Shown: positions 18,487 to 26,640, counted from the stretch's first letter. The stretch is 35,101 nt of DNA from Bacteroidota bacterium (GCA_015222165.1 JADFUS010000045.1:1-35101); one strand, 5' to 3'. A program made the numbers and translations. Notes: generated by a model not told the origin, from the sequence alone.

Positions 18487-20967
18487 TTACAATTGCATAG
18501 CACCTCTTTCCGATTTATCTCTAAACCAGTTATATCGAAGTTTTATACTGAAAGTTCTTCCTGGTAAAGGCATTTTATAATCGTTATAAATTGTCGCATT
18601 AAAAATATTATTAACAGCAAGACATAGAGACATTTCGTTTTTTAAAAATGATTGTTGTATCCCTATAGAATAATTATGATATGCAGGAATAGTCCATTTT
18701 GTTTTTTGGCTTTTTTGGGAAGTTAATTTCCATGCGTTACAGTATTCTCCTACGTATGAAGCGTCTACATATATTCGAGAAAGTTCATCTTTTATAGGCC
18801 AATTGCTACGGTGATATTCTAAACCATAATTATAATAAAATGAAGGAGTGTTGGGGATATCTAATTTATAAGTTGGGTTTTCCACTTTCTTATCTTTAGT
18901 TTTCCATTTTAAATTATCTCGTAAAGATTGGAAGGTAACATTAAAATAGACATACCAATTTCGAGTAATATCTATTTTTAAATCTAAATCGACACCATAA
19001 ATTTTTGTTTTTCCTAAATTAGAATATGCTAAACGTGTATCTGCAGGAACTAACCTTATAAGATTAGAAGTGTTCATATAAAACCCGTTTACTTCGGCTT
19101 GTACGCGTGTTAATCCTAAAAAATCTGTCTTGTCGAATAATAATCCTAAATTGACATTGTCACTTTTTTCGGGTTTTAGATTTGTAGATGATTTAATATT
19201 AATACCATCGCCAAATAGTTCTTCAGGGTCAGGAAGACGTAGAGTATGTTCAAAAGATGTTTTTATTCTTAATCCTTTGATTAACTTATAGCTAAAACCT
19301 TCATTATAGCCAAAATACAAATCGTTATTCGTTGTTTGATCGGGTGTTTTTTTGACGCAGGTATCTTTGTATTTCTTATCTTCTGTACGATATACCTGAG
19401 AATTTAGATAGTATGTTTTTAGAGCTAAAGTGTTTTGAAAACGTTTGTTTTTACTAAAAAATGAGTAAGTAAATCCAGTTATATTTCCTGTCATTTTACT
19501 TGGGAAACCACTTGGATCGAAGCCTATATATTCCTTTATATAATCATCTTTAGGAGTTTTTTTAGAAAAAACAAATTGATTATTTAGATTTAAATAATGA
19601 TTTTCGTTTATTTTGTATTTAAGATTTATTTTACCTCTTAACTCTCTTGTCCAATCATCTGATAGATTAAATATATGATCTAACGTTTCTCCTTGGCTTG
19701 GAGATATTTTTCCTGTCCATTGATGGAAATTTCCTACAGTATCTACTAAATGTGTATTTACCATTGCATAAACCATAGATGCTTTAAAATCAAGACCTTT
19801 TAGAAAAAAATTTTCTTTTTCTAACTTTATGTTAGGCATTAAGTTAGTACCATGACTGTGTGAGTAGCGAGAATCAAAAGAGATATCTTGTAGCTCTTTA
19901 TAGTTTTCATAACCAGTAAATTCAAGTTCAATTTTATCAAACCAGAGTTTAGTAAATGTTAAAGAGCCATTAAGAATAGAAGAGTGATATTTATCATTAT
20001 TTCTGATTACATGGGAGTATGGTTCTATTGGATAATCTGGATCGAAGGCTCTTAAATCCATAGAGTAATTATTATTTGCTCTGTTATGTAAAAAAGCTAA
20101 ACTCATCTGTATACCAGGTTTTTCAAATAATTTTTTCCCACTTCCTATAAATCTAAAGTTTCCGTATGATCCAATTTCTGCAATAGCACTAATCATATCG
20201 CAATTCACTTCTCTTGTTACAATATTTATAGCACCACCTAAGCCATCGCCTCCATATTCTGCGGGAACGATTCCTTTATAAATTTCTATTCGTTCTATAA
20301 CATCAACAGGTAAATCATTTATATCAAAAGAGCCGTCTGGGCTGTTTAGGGCGAAACCATCAATAAAAATTGCAACTCTTTTTCCTTCTAATCCATGAAC
20401 AGAAACACGACTTTTTCCTCCTAAACCTCCTTCTCTACGTATGGTTAGTCCAGATGCTCTGCTTAAGATTTCTCCAATTCCTGAAGATCTACCCATCATT
20501 TTTTTTCCGTTGATAACAGAAACAGCCATAGGGCTTTCCTTAATCTCTTTAATGATTTTTTCGTTTTCCCTTTTTCCATTAATAACAACATCATTTAATG
20601 AAAAAGCATTCTCTTTCATTTTAAAATTTTTTGTTACAGATTCTTTTTCTAAGGTTATATCTGTTGTTACTTTTTTATAACCTATATATGATAAAACAAG
20701 AGTATATTTACCAGGGGAAGTTTTTATAGAATATGCACCTTTCTCATTAGTTATTGCACCTTTTTGGCTTCCATTTATACATATATATGCTCCGATTAGA
20801 GGTTTGTTAGTTTTTTTATTTGTAATGATACCTGAAATAGTTGAGTTGCTTATTGGTGCTTGTTGAGCGTAGCTTAAGGAGCTAATTATGATTAATAAAA
20901 CTAAGAAATAGAATTTTTTAGCTTTAAAAATACCTATTTTAAGTGATTGATAAATATTTTTTATCAT
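18487..20967 (-). CDS. TonB-dependent outer-membrane receptor (XusA-like)
   Basis: 826-residue TonB-dependent receptor. A signal peptide ends near SYAQQ (about residue 36). An N-terminal carboxypeptidase-regulatory-like domain follows (about 43-118: ISGIITNKKTNKPLIGAYI, GAYSIKTSPGKYTLVLSYIGYK), then the plug domain (about 125-255: SPMAVSVINGKKM, SGIGEILSRASGLTIRREGG, VHGLEGKRVAIFIDGF, ERIEIYKGIVPAEYGGDGLGGAINIVTRE), then a 22-strand barrel. It is TonB/ExbBD powered. It has no SusD partner, and pairs with a DUF4374 lipoprotein and a divergent PchR-type regulator, which points to iron or siderophore uptake rather than glycan uptake. A -7 box (complement of 20993-21000, TACTTTTG) lies 25 bases upstream. 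Confidence 0.93.
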   Translation of the reverse strand: MIKNIYQSLKIGIFKAKKFYFLVLLIIISSLSYAQQAPISNSTISGIITNKKTNKPLIGAYICINGSQKGAITNEKGAYSIKTSPGKYTLVLSYIGYKKVTTDITLEKESVTKNFKMKENAFSLNDVVINGKRENEKIIKEIKESPMAVSVINGKKMMGRSSGIGEILSRASGLTIRREGGLGGKSRVSVHGLEGKRVAIFIDGFALNSPDGSFDINDLPVDVIERIEIYKGIVPAEYGGDGLGGAINIVTREVNCDMISAIAEIGSYGNFRFIGSGKKLFEKPGIQMSLAFLHNRANNNYSMDLRAFDPDYPIEPYSHVIRNNDKYHSSILNGSLTFTKLWFDKIELEFTGYENYKELQDISFDSRYSHSHGTNLMPNIKLEKENFFLKGLDFKASMVYAMVNTHLVDTVGNFHQWTGKISPSQGETLDHIFNLSDDWTRELRGKINLKYKINENHYLNLNNQFVFSKKTPKDDYIKEYIGFDPSGFPSKMTGNITGFTYSFFSKNKRFQNTLALKTYYLNSQVYRTEDKKYKDTCVKKTPDQTTNNDLYFGYNEGFSYKLIKGLRIKTSFEHTLRLPDPEELFGDGINIKSSTNLKPEKSDNVNLGLLFDKTDFLGLTRVQAEVNGFYMNTSNLIRLVPADTRLAYSNLGKTKIYGVDLDLKIDITRNWYVYFNVTFQSLRDNLKWKTKDKKVENPTYKLDIPNTPSFYYNYGLEYHRSNWPIKDELSRIYVDASYVGEYCNAWKLTSQKSQKTKWTIPAYHNYSIGIQQSFLKNEMSLCLAVNNIFNATIYNDYKMPLPGRTFSIKLRYNWFRDKSERGAMQL

Positions 20968-20992
20968 TGTATTTTTGTTTAAAATTATAGTG

Positions 20993-21000
20993 CAAAAGTA
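20993..21000 (-). promoter_or_regulatory. -7 box of the TonB receptor operon
   Basis: The complement reads TACTTTTG, an exact TAnnTTTG, 25 bases before the receptor ATG. No good -33 TTG is present, which fits a promoter that needs the adjacent AraC-type activator. The 95-base divergent region would hold its operator. Confidence 0.5.
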
Positions 21001-21062
21001 TATGTTTTGCCTTGTTTCGGCTTACCTGAAAAGGAGTAAAATTTTAATATGAGGTATTTAAT

Positions 21063-22058
21063 ATGAAAGTTAAATTATTAAGAAACGATTTAAAAGAGAT
21101 AATAGAGGAATATTCTATTCATAATTTTTCAATGGGAAGTGGAATAGAGGAAAATATATTATCTTTTGATAATGACTATGGAAAATCAACAACAAGAGAG
21201 TTGATGTCTCAGAATTTTTGTATAACCGAATCTAATATTCAATGTTATAAAGATTGTGAATTGTATTCTGAATTTGAATGCAGTAAAATAATTTTATTTA
21301 GTGCTATTTTGCGTGGAAATATTAATAGTAGTTATTTTAAAGAAGAAAATTGGGTGGCAGGTAGTGCGAATATGTTCTCTATAAAAGATGGAATAAAAAA
21401 TTATTATTCTTTTAAAAAAGATAATTTAGTTAAGACTATTGATTTTAGGTTGTCTCTAGAGTATATGGAGCGTATAGCAAGTTGGTATCCTGAGTTATTT
21501 GAGAATATAGTTAGTTGTTTTAGAAAAAATAATTCATTTAAAGTTTTTTCTAAAAATATAATGTTGTGTCCTGAGATATTAAGAGTTTTGAATAATATTT
21601 TTGATTATAAAGTTGATGGTAATTCAGCTGTTATGTTTTTAGATTCAAAAATATTGGAAGTATTATCTTTGATGGTATGTAAAACAAAAAATATATATTG
21701 TGGTTCGTGTTATTCGGCAAAGGATAGTGATATGTTTTGTTATGGTAAAAATATTGTTGAAGAACAATATAAAAATCCACCATCATTACATCAATTGGCG
21801 TTAATGATGGGTACAAATGTATGTAAGCTTAAAACGGGATTTAAAGAGTTATTTGGTAAGACTGTTTTTGAATATCTTTTTGATTATCGTATGGAATTAG
21901 CTTGTAAGTATTTGTTAGATAGCTCTTATTCTATTCAAGAAGTTGCAGATAGTATAGGATATGAATATCACTCTCATTTTTCTACGGCATTTAAAAGAAA
22001 ATATGGACTTTCTCCATTAGAATATCGTAATTCTATTAAACAAGAGAGAAAGAAGTAG
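21063..22058 (+). CDS. AraC/PchR-type transcriptional regulator
   Basis: 331-residue AraC-family regulator. The C-terminal DNA-binding domain (about 237-325) has two helix-turn-helix units: SLHQLALMMGTNVCKLKTGFKELFG and SIQEVADSIGYEYHSHFSTAFKRKYG, ending in the family-typical LSPLEYR. The first unit resembles PchR-like regulators, which sense ferric siderophore and activate receptor genes. The N-terminal about 230 residues are a divergent sensor region without a recognisable cupin motif and rich in Cys. It is divergent from the TonB receptor operon across 95 bases, so it probably activates that operon when its ligand or iron state changes. The ATG at 21063 gives MKVKLLRNDL, a plausible start. 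Confidence 0.88.
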   Translation: MKVKLLRNDLKEIIEEYSIHNFSMGSGIEENILSFDNDYGKSTTRELMSQNFCITESNIQCYKDCELYSEFECSKIILFSAILRGNINSSYFKEENWVAGSANMFSIKDGIKNYYSFKKDNLVKTIDFRLSLEYMERIASWYPELFENIVSCFRKNNSFKVFSKNIMLCPEILRVLNNIFDYKVDGNSAVMFLDSKILEVLSLMVCKTKNIYCGSCYSAKDSDMFCYGKNIVEEQYKNPPSLHQLALMMGTNVCKLKTGFKELFGKTVFEYLFDYRMELACKYLLDSSYSIQEVADSIGYEYHSHFSTAFKRKYGLSPLEYRNSIKQERKK

Positions 22059-22176
22059 TCTTTATATGATAATAAGTGATTTTGGTTTAATTTTTGAGAT
22101 ATTATTATATACATAAGTTTGTTTAGTGTTTGATACTTGTGTAATAGTAGGTATGTTAAACTAAAAATTAAATATT

Positions 22177-22620
22177 ATGAAAAAATTAATTTTTTTATTT
22201 ATTGCAATGTTTGTGTTTGCATCGTCAGTTTCTGCACAAATGTCTTATTCTGAAAAGAATGCAATTGGTCTTCGTTTAGGTTACGGTGCTGAGATTTCTT
22301 ATCAACGATTTATCTCTTCTACAAATAGAGTAGAGGTGGATTTGGGCTTGATGGGTAAGAGTATCAATGCATCAGGAATATATCAATGGGTATGGGATAT
22401 ATCTTCTGTACAAGGATTAGGTTGGTATGCAGGTGCAGGTGTGGGACTTGGTGTTTGGGATAAAAAATTTGCAGGAAGTATTCTTGGTCAAATAGGGCTT
22501 GAGTATGCTTTTAATATTCCTCTTTCATTATCTATAGATTGGAAACCAGGGGTTTTCATAGGTGAAGAAACTAATTTTGGTTTTGAAGGACTTTGTCTAG
22601 GTGTTAGATATAGATTTTAG
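22177..22620 (+). CDS. Small outer-membrane beta-barrel protein
   Basis: 147-residue protein with a signal peptide cleaved after VSAQ (about residue 21). The mature part is a run of amphipathic beta strands with Gly and aromatic belts (IGLRLGYGAEISYQRF, GWYAGAGVGLGVW, GSILGQIGLEYAF) and it ends in Phe (LCLGVRYRF), the outer-membrane C-terminal signal. It looks like a small eight-stranded barrel, a type common in Bacteroidota. Function unknown. It is 118 bases after the AraC gene on the same strand and may share its transcript or have its own weak promoter. A strong hairpin terminator follows. Confidence 0.85.
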   Translation: MKKLIFLFIAMFVFASSVSAQMSYSEKNAIGLRLGYGAEISYQRFISSTNRVEVDLGLMGKSINASGIYQWVWDISSVQGLGWYAGAGVGLGVWDKKFAGSILGQIGLEYAFNIPLSLSIDWKPGVFIGEETNFGFEGLCLGVRYRF

Positions 22621-22646
22621 TTAAAGGTTTAAACTAAAGTAAATTA

Positions 22647-22691
22647 AAAATATGCATTAATCCCATTTTTAATGGAGTTAATGCATATTTT
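22647..22691. terminator. Bidirectional terminator
   Basis: A 14-bp perfect inverted repeat (22647-22660 with 22678-22691) with inner CCAT/ATGG pairing, A-rich on the left and T-rich on the right. It lies between the convergent outer-membrane barrel gene and the acetyltransferase gene and can serve both. Confidence 0.85.
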
Positions 22692-22706
22692 ATGTTGAGA
22701 TATTTT

Positions 22707-23555
22707 TTATAATATTTTAATCATTTCGAATTGTTTTCCTGTTAAAAGAATATTTTTAGATTTAAGAAAATTAGTAATTGAATCGCAAGTTGTTTCAGCA
22801 TTAATTATTTTTATTTCTTTATTTTCATTTATTTTTAATACTTCTTTTATAAGTAAAGATGCTATACCTTTTCTCCTATGATGCTTCTCAACAGCTAATT
22901 GGCTAATATCTCCAGATAAAGGTTCAAAAATTATATAACCTTTTAATTTATCATTAATAAATGCACCCAAAAAGATAAAGTCTTTTGGATTTTTATAAAT
23001 AGCTTCAAAATTATTTTGCCATGAAGGATTAAAATCCCAAAAATTATGTACTAATTTTAAATCATTATTGTTTAGATGCTTAATATTAAATAAATTTGGA
23101 TTGGTAATATCAATAGAAATATTTATATTTTTTTGTATAAAATAGTTAAATTCTCGACTTTTTGTAAAATCAAGTTTTTTGTAAATAGAAACAGCCTTTT
23201 CGTTATGTTGTAAAACTTCTAGAAGATATTGTTTTACTTCTTTTTCTTTTAGATAAGGGATAGAGTAGTTGAAAATTTTTGTTGCTAAACCTTTACCTCT
23301 ATATTTTTTTAGAGTTCCAGTTCCTGTGTCGTATGCTGTTTTTTTACCATTAAAAATTCCAATACCATTAAGAGTAAAAGCAATAATTTTATTTTTTTCA
23401 AATATGGCAAAAGATAATTCAGAATTAAAACCTCGTCTACTTAGCATTTTTTGAAGCTCCAATTCGTTTATATGAACATCATAATCTTCAAAAGCTTGAT
23501 TGAAAGCTTTATATATTGTGCTTTTTTCTATTTTAGCAAGTGATTTTATTTCCAT
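22707..23555 (-). CDS. Double-GNAT acetyltransferase
   Basis: 282-residue cytoplasmic protein with two GNAT folds in tandem. The first (about 1-150) carries the acetyl-CoA loop RGKGLATKIFN, preceded by TGTLKKY; the second (about 160-282) carries RRKGIASLLIKE preceded by ISQLAVEKHH. Each R/Q-x-x-G-x-A pattern binds the pyrophosphate of acetyl-CoA. The first fold keeps NEKAVSIYKKLDF, the typical strand 6-7 crossover, whereas the second ends with SITNFLKSKNI. One fold may be non-catalytic. Substrate unknown. Its codons are very AT-rich, like its neighbours. No clear promoter is seen; the gene starts 73 bases before the hairpin that ends the next gene. Confidence 0.88.
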   Translation of the reverse strand: MEIKSLAKIEKSTIYKAFNQAFEDYDVHINELELQKMLSRRGFNSELSFAIFEKNKIIAFTLNGIGIFNGKKTAYDTGTGTLKKYRGKGLATKIFNYSIPYLKEKEVKQYLLEVLQHNEKAVSIYKKLDFTKSREFNYFIQKNINISIDITNPNLFNIKHLNNNDLKLVHNFWDFNPSWQNNFEAIYKNPKDFIFLGAFINDKLKGYIIFEPLSGDISQLAVEKHHRRKGIASLLIKEVLKINENKEIKIINAETTCDSITNFLKSKNILLTGKQFEMIKIL

Positions 23556-23592
23556 ATTATTAAAAAGAATTAATTATTGATTTTAAAAAGCA

Positions 23593-23633
23593 AAAAAAAG
23601 CTATTTCAAAATATTTTGAAATAGCTTTTTTTA
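23593..23633 (-). terminator. Intrinsic terminator after the 164-residue lipoprotein gene
   Basis: A near-perfect palindrome centred at 23612-23613 (AGCTATTTC and its complement around AAAATATTTT) with an A-run at 23592-23598 that becomes the T-run on the minus strand. It lies about 18 bases beyond the stop codon at 23651. Confidence 0.85.
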
Positions 23634-23650
23634 GAACCTTGTTAAGAAGA

Positions 23651-24145
23651 TTATTTTATAGAATCATTAATCTTGTTAAGAAGCGATGAAATAGTCATAC
23701 CTTCACCTTTTGTTGCAGCTTCTTTAGAGTCATAGATAGTAGTAGAACCAAAGATAGTAATACCATTACTTTGGTCAGCTACAATATCACCTCTTTCAGT
23801 GTAAAGAGTAATGTTTGCTTCGTTACCGTAATTTGTACTTGATTCAGGAATTAGTTTAAAAGAAACTAAATATTTATCAGCACCTTCAACTTGAACTGTA
23901 GTAGATGATGAGTTTGTCAAAACATCTCCAATAGATTGAGTTTCCATTTCAATACCTTCAACAGAAGTAATGATTTGAGCTTCGTAAAGGCTTCCGTTAA
24001 GAGCTGGCTCTTTTGCAGAAACATAAGCTTCAGTTGCATTAGTTACTGTTGCAGTTGTTCCTGTTAATCCTTTTGATTCTTCTTTGCAAGAAGAGATTGA
24101 TACTATGCATAAAGATGCTATAGCTATCATGAATATTTTTTTCAT
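23651..24145 (-). CDS. Small hypothetical lipoprotein
   Basis: 164-residue lipoprotein with signal and lipobox SISSC (Cys20) followed by KEESKG. The mature part is rich in Thr, Ser and acidic residues with strand-like segments (KYLVSFKLIPESS, ANITLYTERGDIVADQ, GITIFGSTTIYDS) and a C-terminal helix (TISSLLNKINDSIK). No family recognised. It forms a monocistronic unit: a very good promoter at 24187-24217 and a strong hairpin terminator, which suggests steady expression. Confidence 0.82.
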   Translation of the reverse strand: MKKIFMIAIASLCIVSISSCKEESKGLTGTTATVTNATEAYVSAKEPALNGSLYEAQIITSVEGIEMETQSIGDVLTNSSSTTVQVEGADKYLVSFKLIPESSTNYGNEANITLYTERGDIVADQSNGITIFGSTTIYDSKEAATKGEGMTISSLLNKINDSIK

Positions 24146-24186
24146 AAGTTAGGTATAAATAAGTTTTTAATTTCACTTTAATGCTC

Positions 24187-24217
24187 CAAATTTATGAAAA
24201 ATAATTAGAGTACACAA
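24187..24217 (-). promoter_or_regulatory. Promoter of the 164-residue lipoprotein gene
   Basis: On the minus strand TTG (24217-24215), a 20-base gap and TAAATTTG (24194-24187) match the Bacteroidota promoter, 41 bases before the ATG at 24145. Confidence 0.65.
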
Positions 24218-24386
24218 ATAAACTATACATATATTTTAAAAATTGAATTTGTGACTTAGAATATATATGCAGTAAACAGCCTATATATGGTCATAATTTG
24301 TGATTATAAGCAATATATTATTTTAATATTAAAGTGAATATTTTTTATAATTGTTATAAATTTTCACAAAAAAATGAATTTTAGTA

Positions 24387-24995
24387 TTAAAAATGTCTAT
24401 TTATGTTTTCAATAATAATATTTGCACATCTTTCTATACCATAATACCCACTATCTAAACAAAGGTTATAATTTTTACTCATACCCCAAATTCTGTCGGT
24501 ATAATTTTTATAATATATTTTTCTTTTTTCATCTTTATCTCTAAGTTTTTTCTCTATTTTCTTAGTTTCTTCACCATAATCATTAATAGCTCTATCTATT
24601 CTGGTTTTGATATCGCAATGAATAAAAACGTTTAGGCAATTCTTTTTATCTTTTAAAACGTAGTCGGCATTTCTCCCAACTATTACGCATGGTTTTTTAT
24701 TGGCTATATCTTTTATTATATTTTGTTGTATGGTGTAAAGTCTGTCGGAAATAGAATATCCAAAATCGTATTCGCTAAGTCTTGCGTTTCCGAGGTTAAA
24801 GAGAAAGTTATTTTTCGAAAAGGCATATTCTCCTCCTTCGGCTATAAATTCTTTTGCAAATCCGCTTTTTTTAAAAATTTCATCAACAAGCTCTTTGTCA
24901 TAAAAAGCGTATCCGAGTTTTTCAGCGACTAACTCTCCAATAATGCGTCCTCCGCTTCCATATTCACGACTAATAGTAATAATTTGTGCTTCCAT
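24387..24995 (-). CDS. Cytidylate-kinase-like family protein
   Basis: 202-residue P-loop protein of the cytidylate kinase-like family (Cytidylate_kin_2), distinct from the canonical Cmk. The start MEAQIITISREYGSGG holds the family phosphate-binding loop (residues 9-16). KPCVIVGRNADYVLKD (the strand and GRNAD motif), FIHCDIKTRIDRAI and the Arg-rich lid segment around DKDEKRKIYYKNYT are also typical, as is YNLCLDSGYYGIERCANII at the end. Many Bacteroidales carry several such genes of unknown substrate. It is monocistronic, with 240 bases to the next gene downstream. Nucleotide kinase activity is likely but not shown. Confidence 0.88.
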   Translation of the reverse strand: MEAQIITISREYGSGGRIIGELVAEKLGYAFYDKELVDEIFKKSGFAKEFIAEGGEYAFSKNNFLFNLGNARLSEYDFGYSISDRLYTIQQNIIKDIANKKPCVIVGRNADYVLKDKKNCLNVFIHCDIKTRIDRAINDYGEETKKIEKKLRDKDEKRKIYYKNYTDRIWGMSKNYNLCLDSGYYGIERCANIIIENINRHF

Positions 24996-25173
24996 AAATA
25001 TCTTATTTGATTAATAATGATAAAGATAAGAATTTTAATTAAAAAGTGATACGTTTTTTATAAAAAATAAATAATCTTTGGGAAATCTCTTTTTTATTGT
25101 TAAAATTGTACTTATTAAGATATTCTTACAATAAATAATGATATTATTAAATATAAAAAGTTTAATTTAAAAG

Positions 25174-26238
25174 ATGAAAAATTTTATAAAAATTCAATTT
25201 CTGTTGATATTCGCGATTACAAGTTGCTCAGAAAAAAAGGTAAATAATTGTTTAGATGATTTCGAAGAGACGAAAAATCTTAAAACAGAAGAGATAGTAT
25301 TGCAAAATATAGATTCAGAGTCAAGAAATATGATTATGTTTGATTCGTTGTGCGTTTTGTCGTCTAATTTTGATGAAACATATTTATCTATGTATAATAT
25401 AAATAGTAAGAAAACTATAAAATGGCTAAATAAAGGTAGAGGGGAAGGTGAAATTTTACATTTCTCTGATATGCATAAATATAATGATAGTATTTTATAT
25501 GTAGATGCTGAACCTAAAATGTGTTTAATGTTTAATATTCATGACATTGAAAAAGGAGATTACAAATGTTTGAAAAATGTTAAATATAGTTTACGCCCTA
25601 GCAGGAACACAGTGTTAGTAAATGATAGTACTGTAATTTATCAAGGAGAGAATTCATCAAAGGATTGTTTGGATAATCGTTTTTGTATGGAAAACATAAA
25701 GACTAATAAATTTGTTAGTTTTGGAGAGTTCCCTAAGGAAGATGAGATTATATTTACGTTGCCAAAAGAAAATTCTGTTTGGTTTATAACATATCAAGGT
25801 AATATAAGATATAATAAAAAGAAAAAGAGAGCTGTCCTTTTTTATTATGGTGCAGTAGGTTTCGAAATAATGGATACGCAAAAACAAAAAATGGAAGTTA
25901 GTAAATTTTATCAATATCCAATAGTTACTATTACTCGTATTGAATGTCCAGAGTTTACAGCGAATAGAGCAGAAAATGTAAAAAGTAGTAAGCGTGGATT
26001 TATAGATGGTAGTTGTACAGATACAGCTATATATTTCCTATATTCAGATAAAACATTTGAAGAAGAAAATAAAGGTATGGGAGTATATGTGTTAAAATAT
26101 GATTGGAAAGGAAATCCTATTAAAAAATATATACTTGATACAGAAATCACAAGTTTCTCACTTTCAGAAGACGAACAATATTTATATGGATTATCATCAA
26201 ATGATGAGAGTGAATTTGTTATAAAATATAAACTATAA
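25174..26238 (+). CDS. BF3164-type beta-propeller lipoprotein
   Basis: 354-residue lipoprotein with lipobox ITSC (Cys18). The body consists of repeated strand blocks consistent with the TolB-like six-bladed beta-propeller of the BF3164 lipoprotein family, a Bacteroidales-specific group of unknown function. Segments supporting this are LYVDAEPKMCLMFNI, TIKWLNKGRGEGEILHFSDM (the GRGEGE turn is typical of the family), and MGVYVLKYDWKGNPIKKYILD near the end. It has several cysteines (about 9 in the mature part), unusual for a lipoprotein in this window. It is a single gene, ended by a strong hairpin. Confidence 0.82.
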   Translation: MKNFIKIQFLLIFAITSCSEKKVNNCLDDFEETKNLKTEEIVLQNIDSESRNMIMFDSLCVLSSNFDETYLSMYNINSKKTIKWLNKGRGEGEILHFSDMHKYNDSILYVDAEPKMCLMFNIHDIEKGDYKCLKNVKYSLRPSRNTVLVNDSTVIYQGENSSKDCLDNRFCMENIKTNKFVSFGEFPKEDEIIFTLPKENSVWFITYQGNIRYNKKKKRAVLFYYGAVGFEIMDTQKQKMEVSKFYQYPIVTITRIECPEFTANRAENVKSSKRGFIDGSCTDTAIYFLYSDKTFEEENKGMGVYVLKYDWKGNPIKKYILDTEITSFSLSEDEQYLYGLSSNDESEFVIKYKL

Positions 26239-26256
26239 TTTTTTATTACTCTAATT

Positions 26257-26304
26257 AATAACCTCCTTTAAAAATATAATATTTTTAAAGGAGGTTATTT
26301 TTTT
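26257..26304 (+). terminator. Intrinsic terminator after the BF3164-type gene
   Basis: A 19-bp perfect stem (26257-26275 with 26281-26299), a 5-base loop and a long T-run. It is one of the strongest terminators in the window. Confidence 0.9.
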
Positions 26305-26317
26305 TAAATATTAGGCA

Positions 26318-26352
26318 TAAAAAAAGAGTTGCAGAAATTTCTGCAACTCTTT
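26318..26352 (-). terminator. Intrinsic terminator after tRNA-Phe
   Basis: A perfect 30-base palindrome (26323-26352) preceded on the left by an A-run, so it ends in a T-run on the minus strand. It begins 5 bases after the tRNA 3' end. Confidence 0.85.
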
Positions 26353-26356
26353 ACGG

Positions 26357-26429
26357 TGGTGCCACCAAGAATCGAACTAGGGACACAAGGATTTTCAGTC
26401 CTTTGCTCTACCAACTGAGCTATGGCACC
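26357..26429 (-). tRNA. tRNA-Phe (anticodon GAA)
   Basis: Read on the minus strand, the 7-bp acceptor stem GGTGCCA/TGGCACC closes a 73-base cloverleaf. The D-arm is TAGCTCAGTTGGTAGAGC, the anticodon stem is AAGGA/TCCTT with loop CTGAAAA (anticodon GAA), and the T-loop is TTCGATT. The T-stem has one U-U mismatch (CCTAG with CTTGG). The discriminator is A; the genome continues CCG, so CCA is completed by tRNA nucleotidyltransferase. It is a single-tRNA transcript with its own promoter and terminator. Confidence 0.95.
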
Positions 26430-26469
26430 GCTGTAGTTATTATGACGTTATTCTGTCTTTTTTACGGTG

Positions 26470-26500
26470 CAAATATAGGCTCTTTTTTTTAAACTACCAA
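26470..26500 (-). promoter_or_regulatory. Promoter of tRNA-Phe
   Basis: On the minus strand TTG (26500-26498), a 20-base gap and TATATTTG (26477-26470) match the Bacteroidota promoter exactly. The -7 box is 40 bases before the tRNA 5' end. Confidence 0.75.
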
Positions 26501-26552
26501 ATATTTTTCGTTTTTTGTTCGAAAAAAGTTGCATTTTGTCTTATAATGCCAT

Positions 26553-26582
26553 AATGTCACGTTTAAAAGGATAAAATGTCAC
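26553..26582 (+). promoter_or_regulatory. Direct repeat upstream of groES
   Basis: AATGTCAC occurs at 26553-26560 and again at 26575-26582, start to start 22 bases (about two helix turns). They lie about 20-50 bases before the -33 element of groES and could be activator sites. The role is inferred from spacing only. Confidence 0.4.
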
Positions 26583-26590
26583 CTTAATTA

Positions 26591-26640
26591 TGCCAAATAG
26601 GGGTTGGCACAGAACGTGATATACTTACTTCTGTAAGTAT
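26591..26640 (+). promoter_or_regulatory. groESL promoter with two dyads
   Basis: A TTG -33 element (26604-26606), a 19-base gap and TACTTCTG (26626-26633, one mismatch to TAnnTTTG) form a plausible promoter 42 bases before the groES ATG. Two inverted repeats overlap it: TGCCAA-7 bases-TTGGCA (26591-26609) covers the -33 region, and ATACTTAC-4 bases-GTAAGTAT (26621-26640) covers the -7 box and start site. Neither is the CIRCE operator of HrcA. Confidence 0.55.

Noticed and set aside
17283-22620. SusCD glycan-uptake locus
   Set aside because: There is a TonB receptor but no SusD-like lipoprotein, and no glycoside hydrolase is nearby; the partner is a DUF4374 propeller.
24387-24995. Canonical cytidylate kinase (cmk)
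   Set aside because: The P-loop (SREYGSGG) and overall pattern are those of the cytidylate-kinase-like group, not of the housekeeping Cmk.
26591-26625. Sigma-54 promoter before groES
   Set aside because: TTGGCAC looks like a -24 element, but the -12 position reads GA instead of GC, and a vegetative -33/-7 pair fits the same site better.
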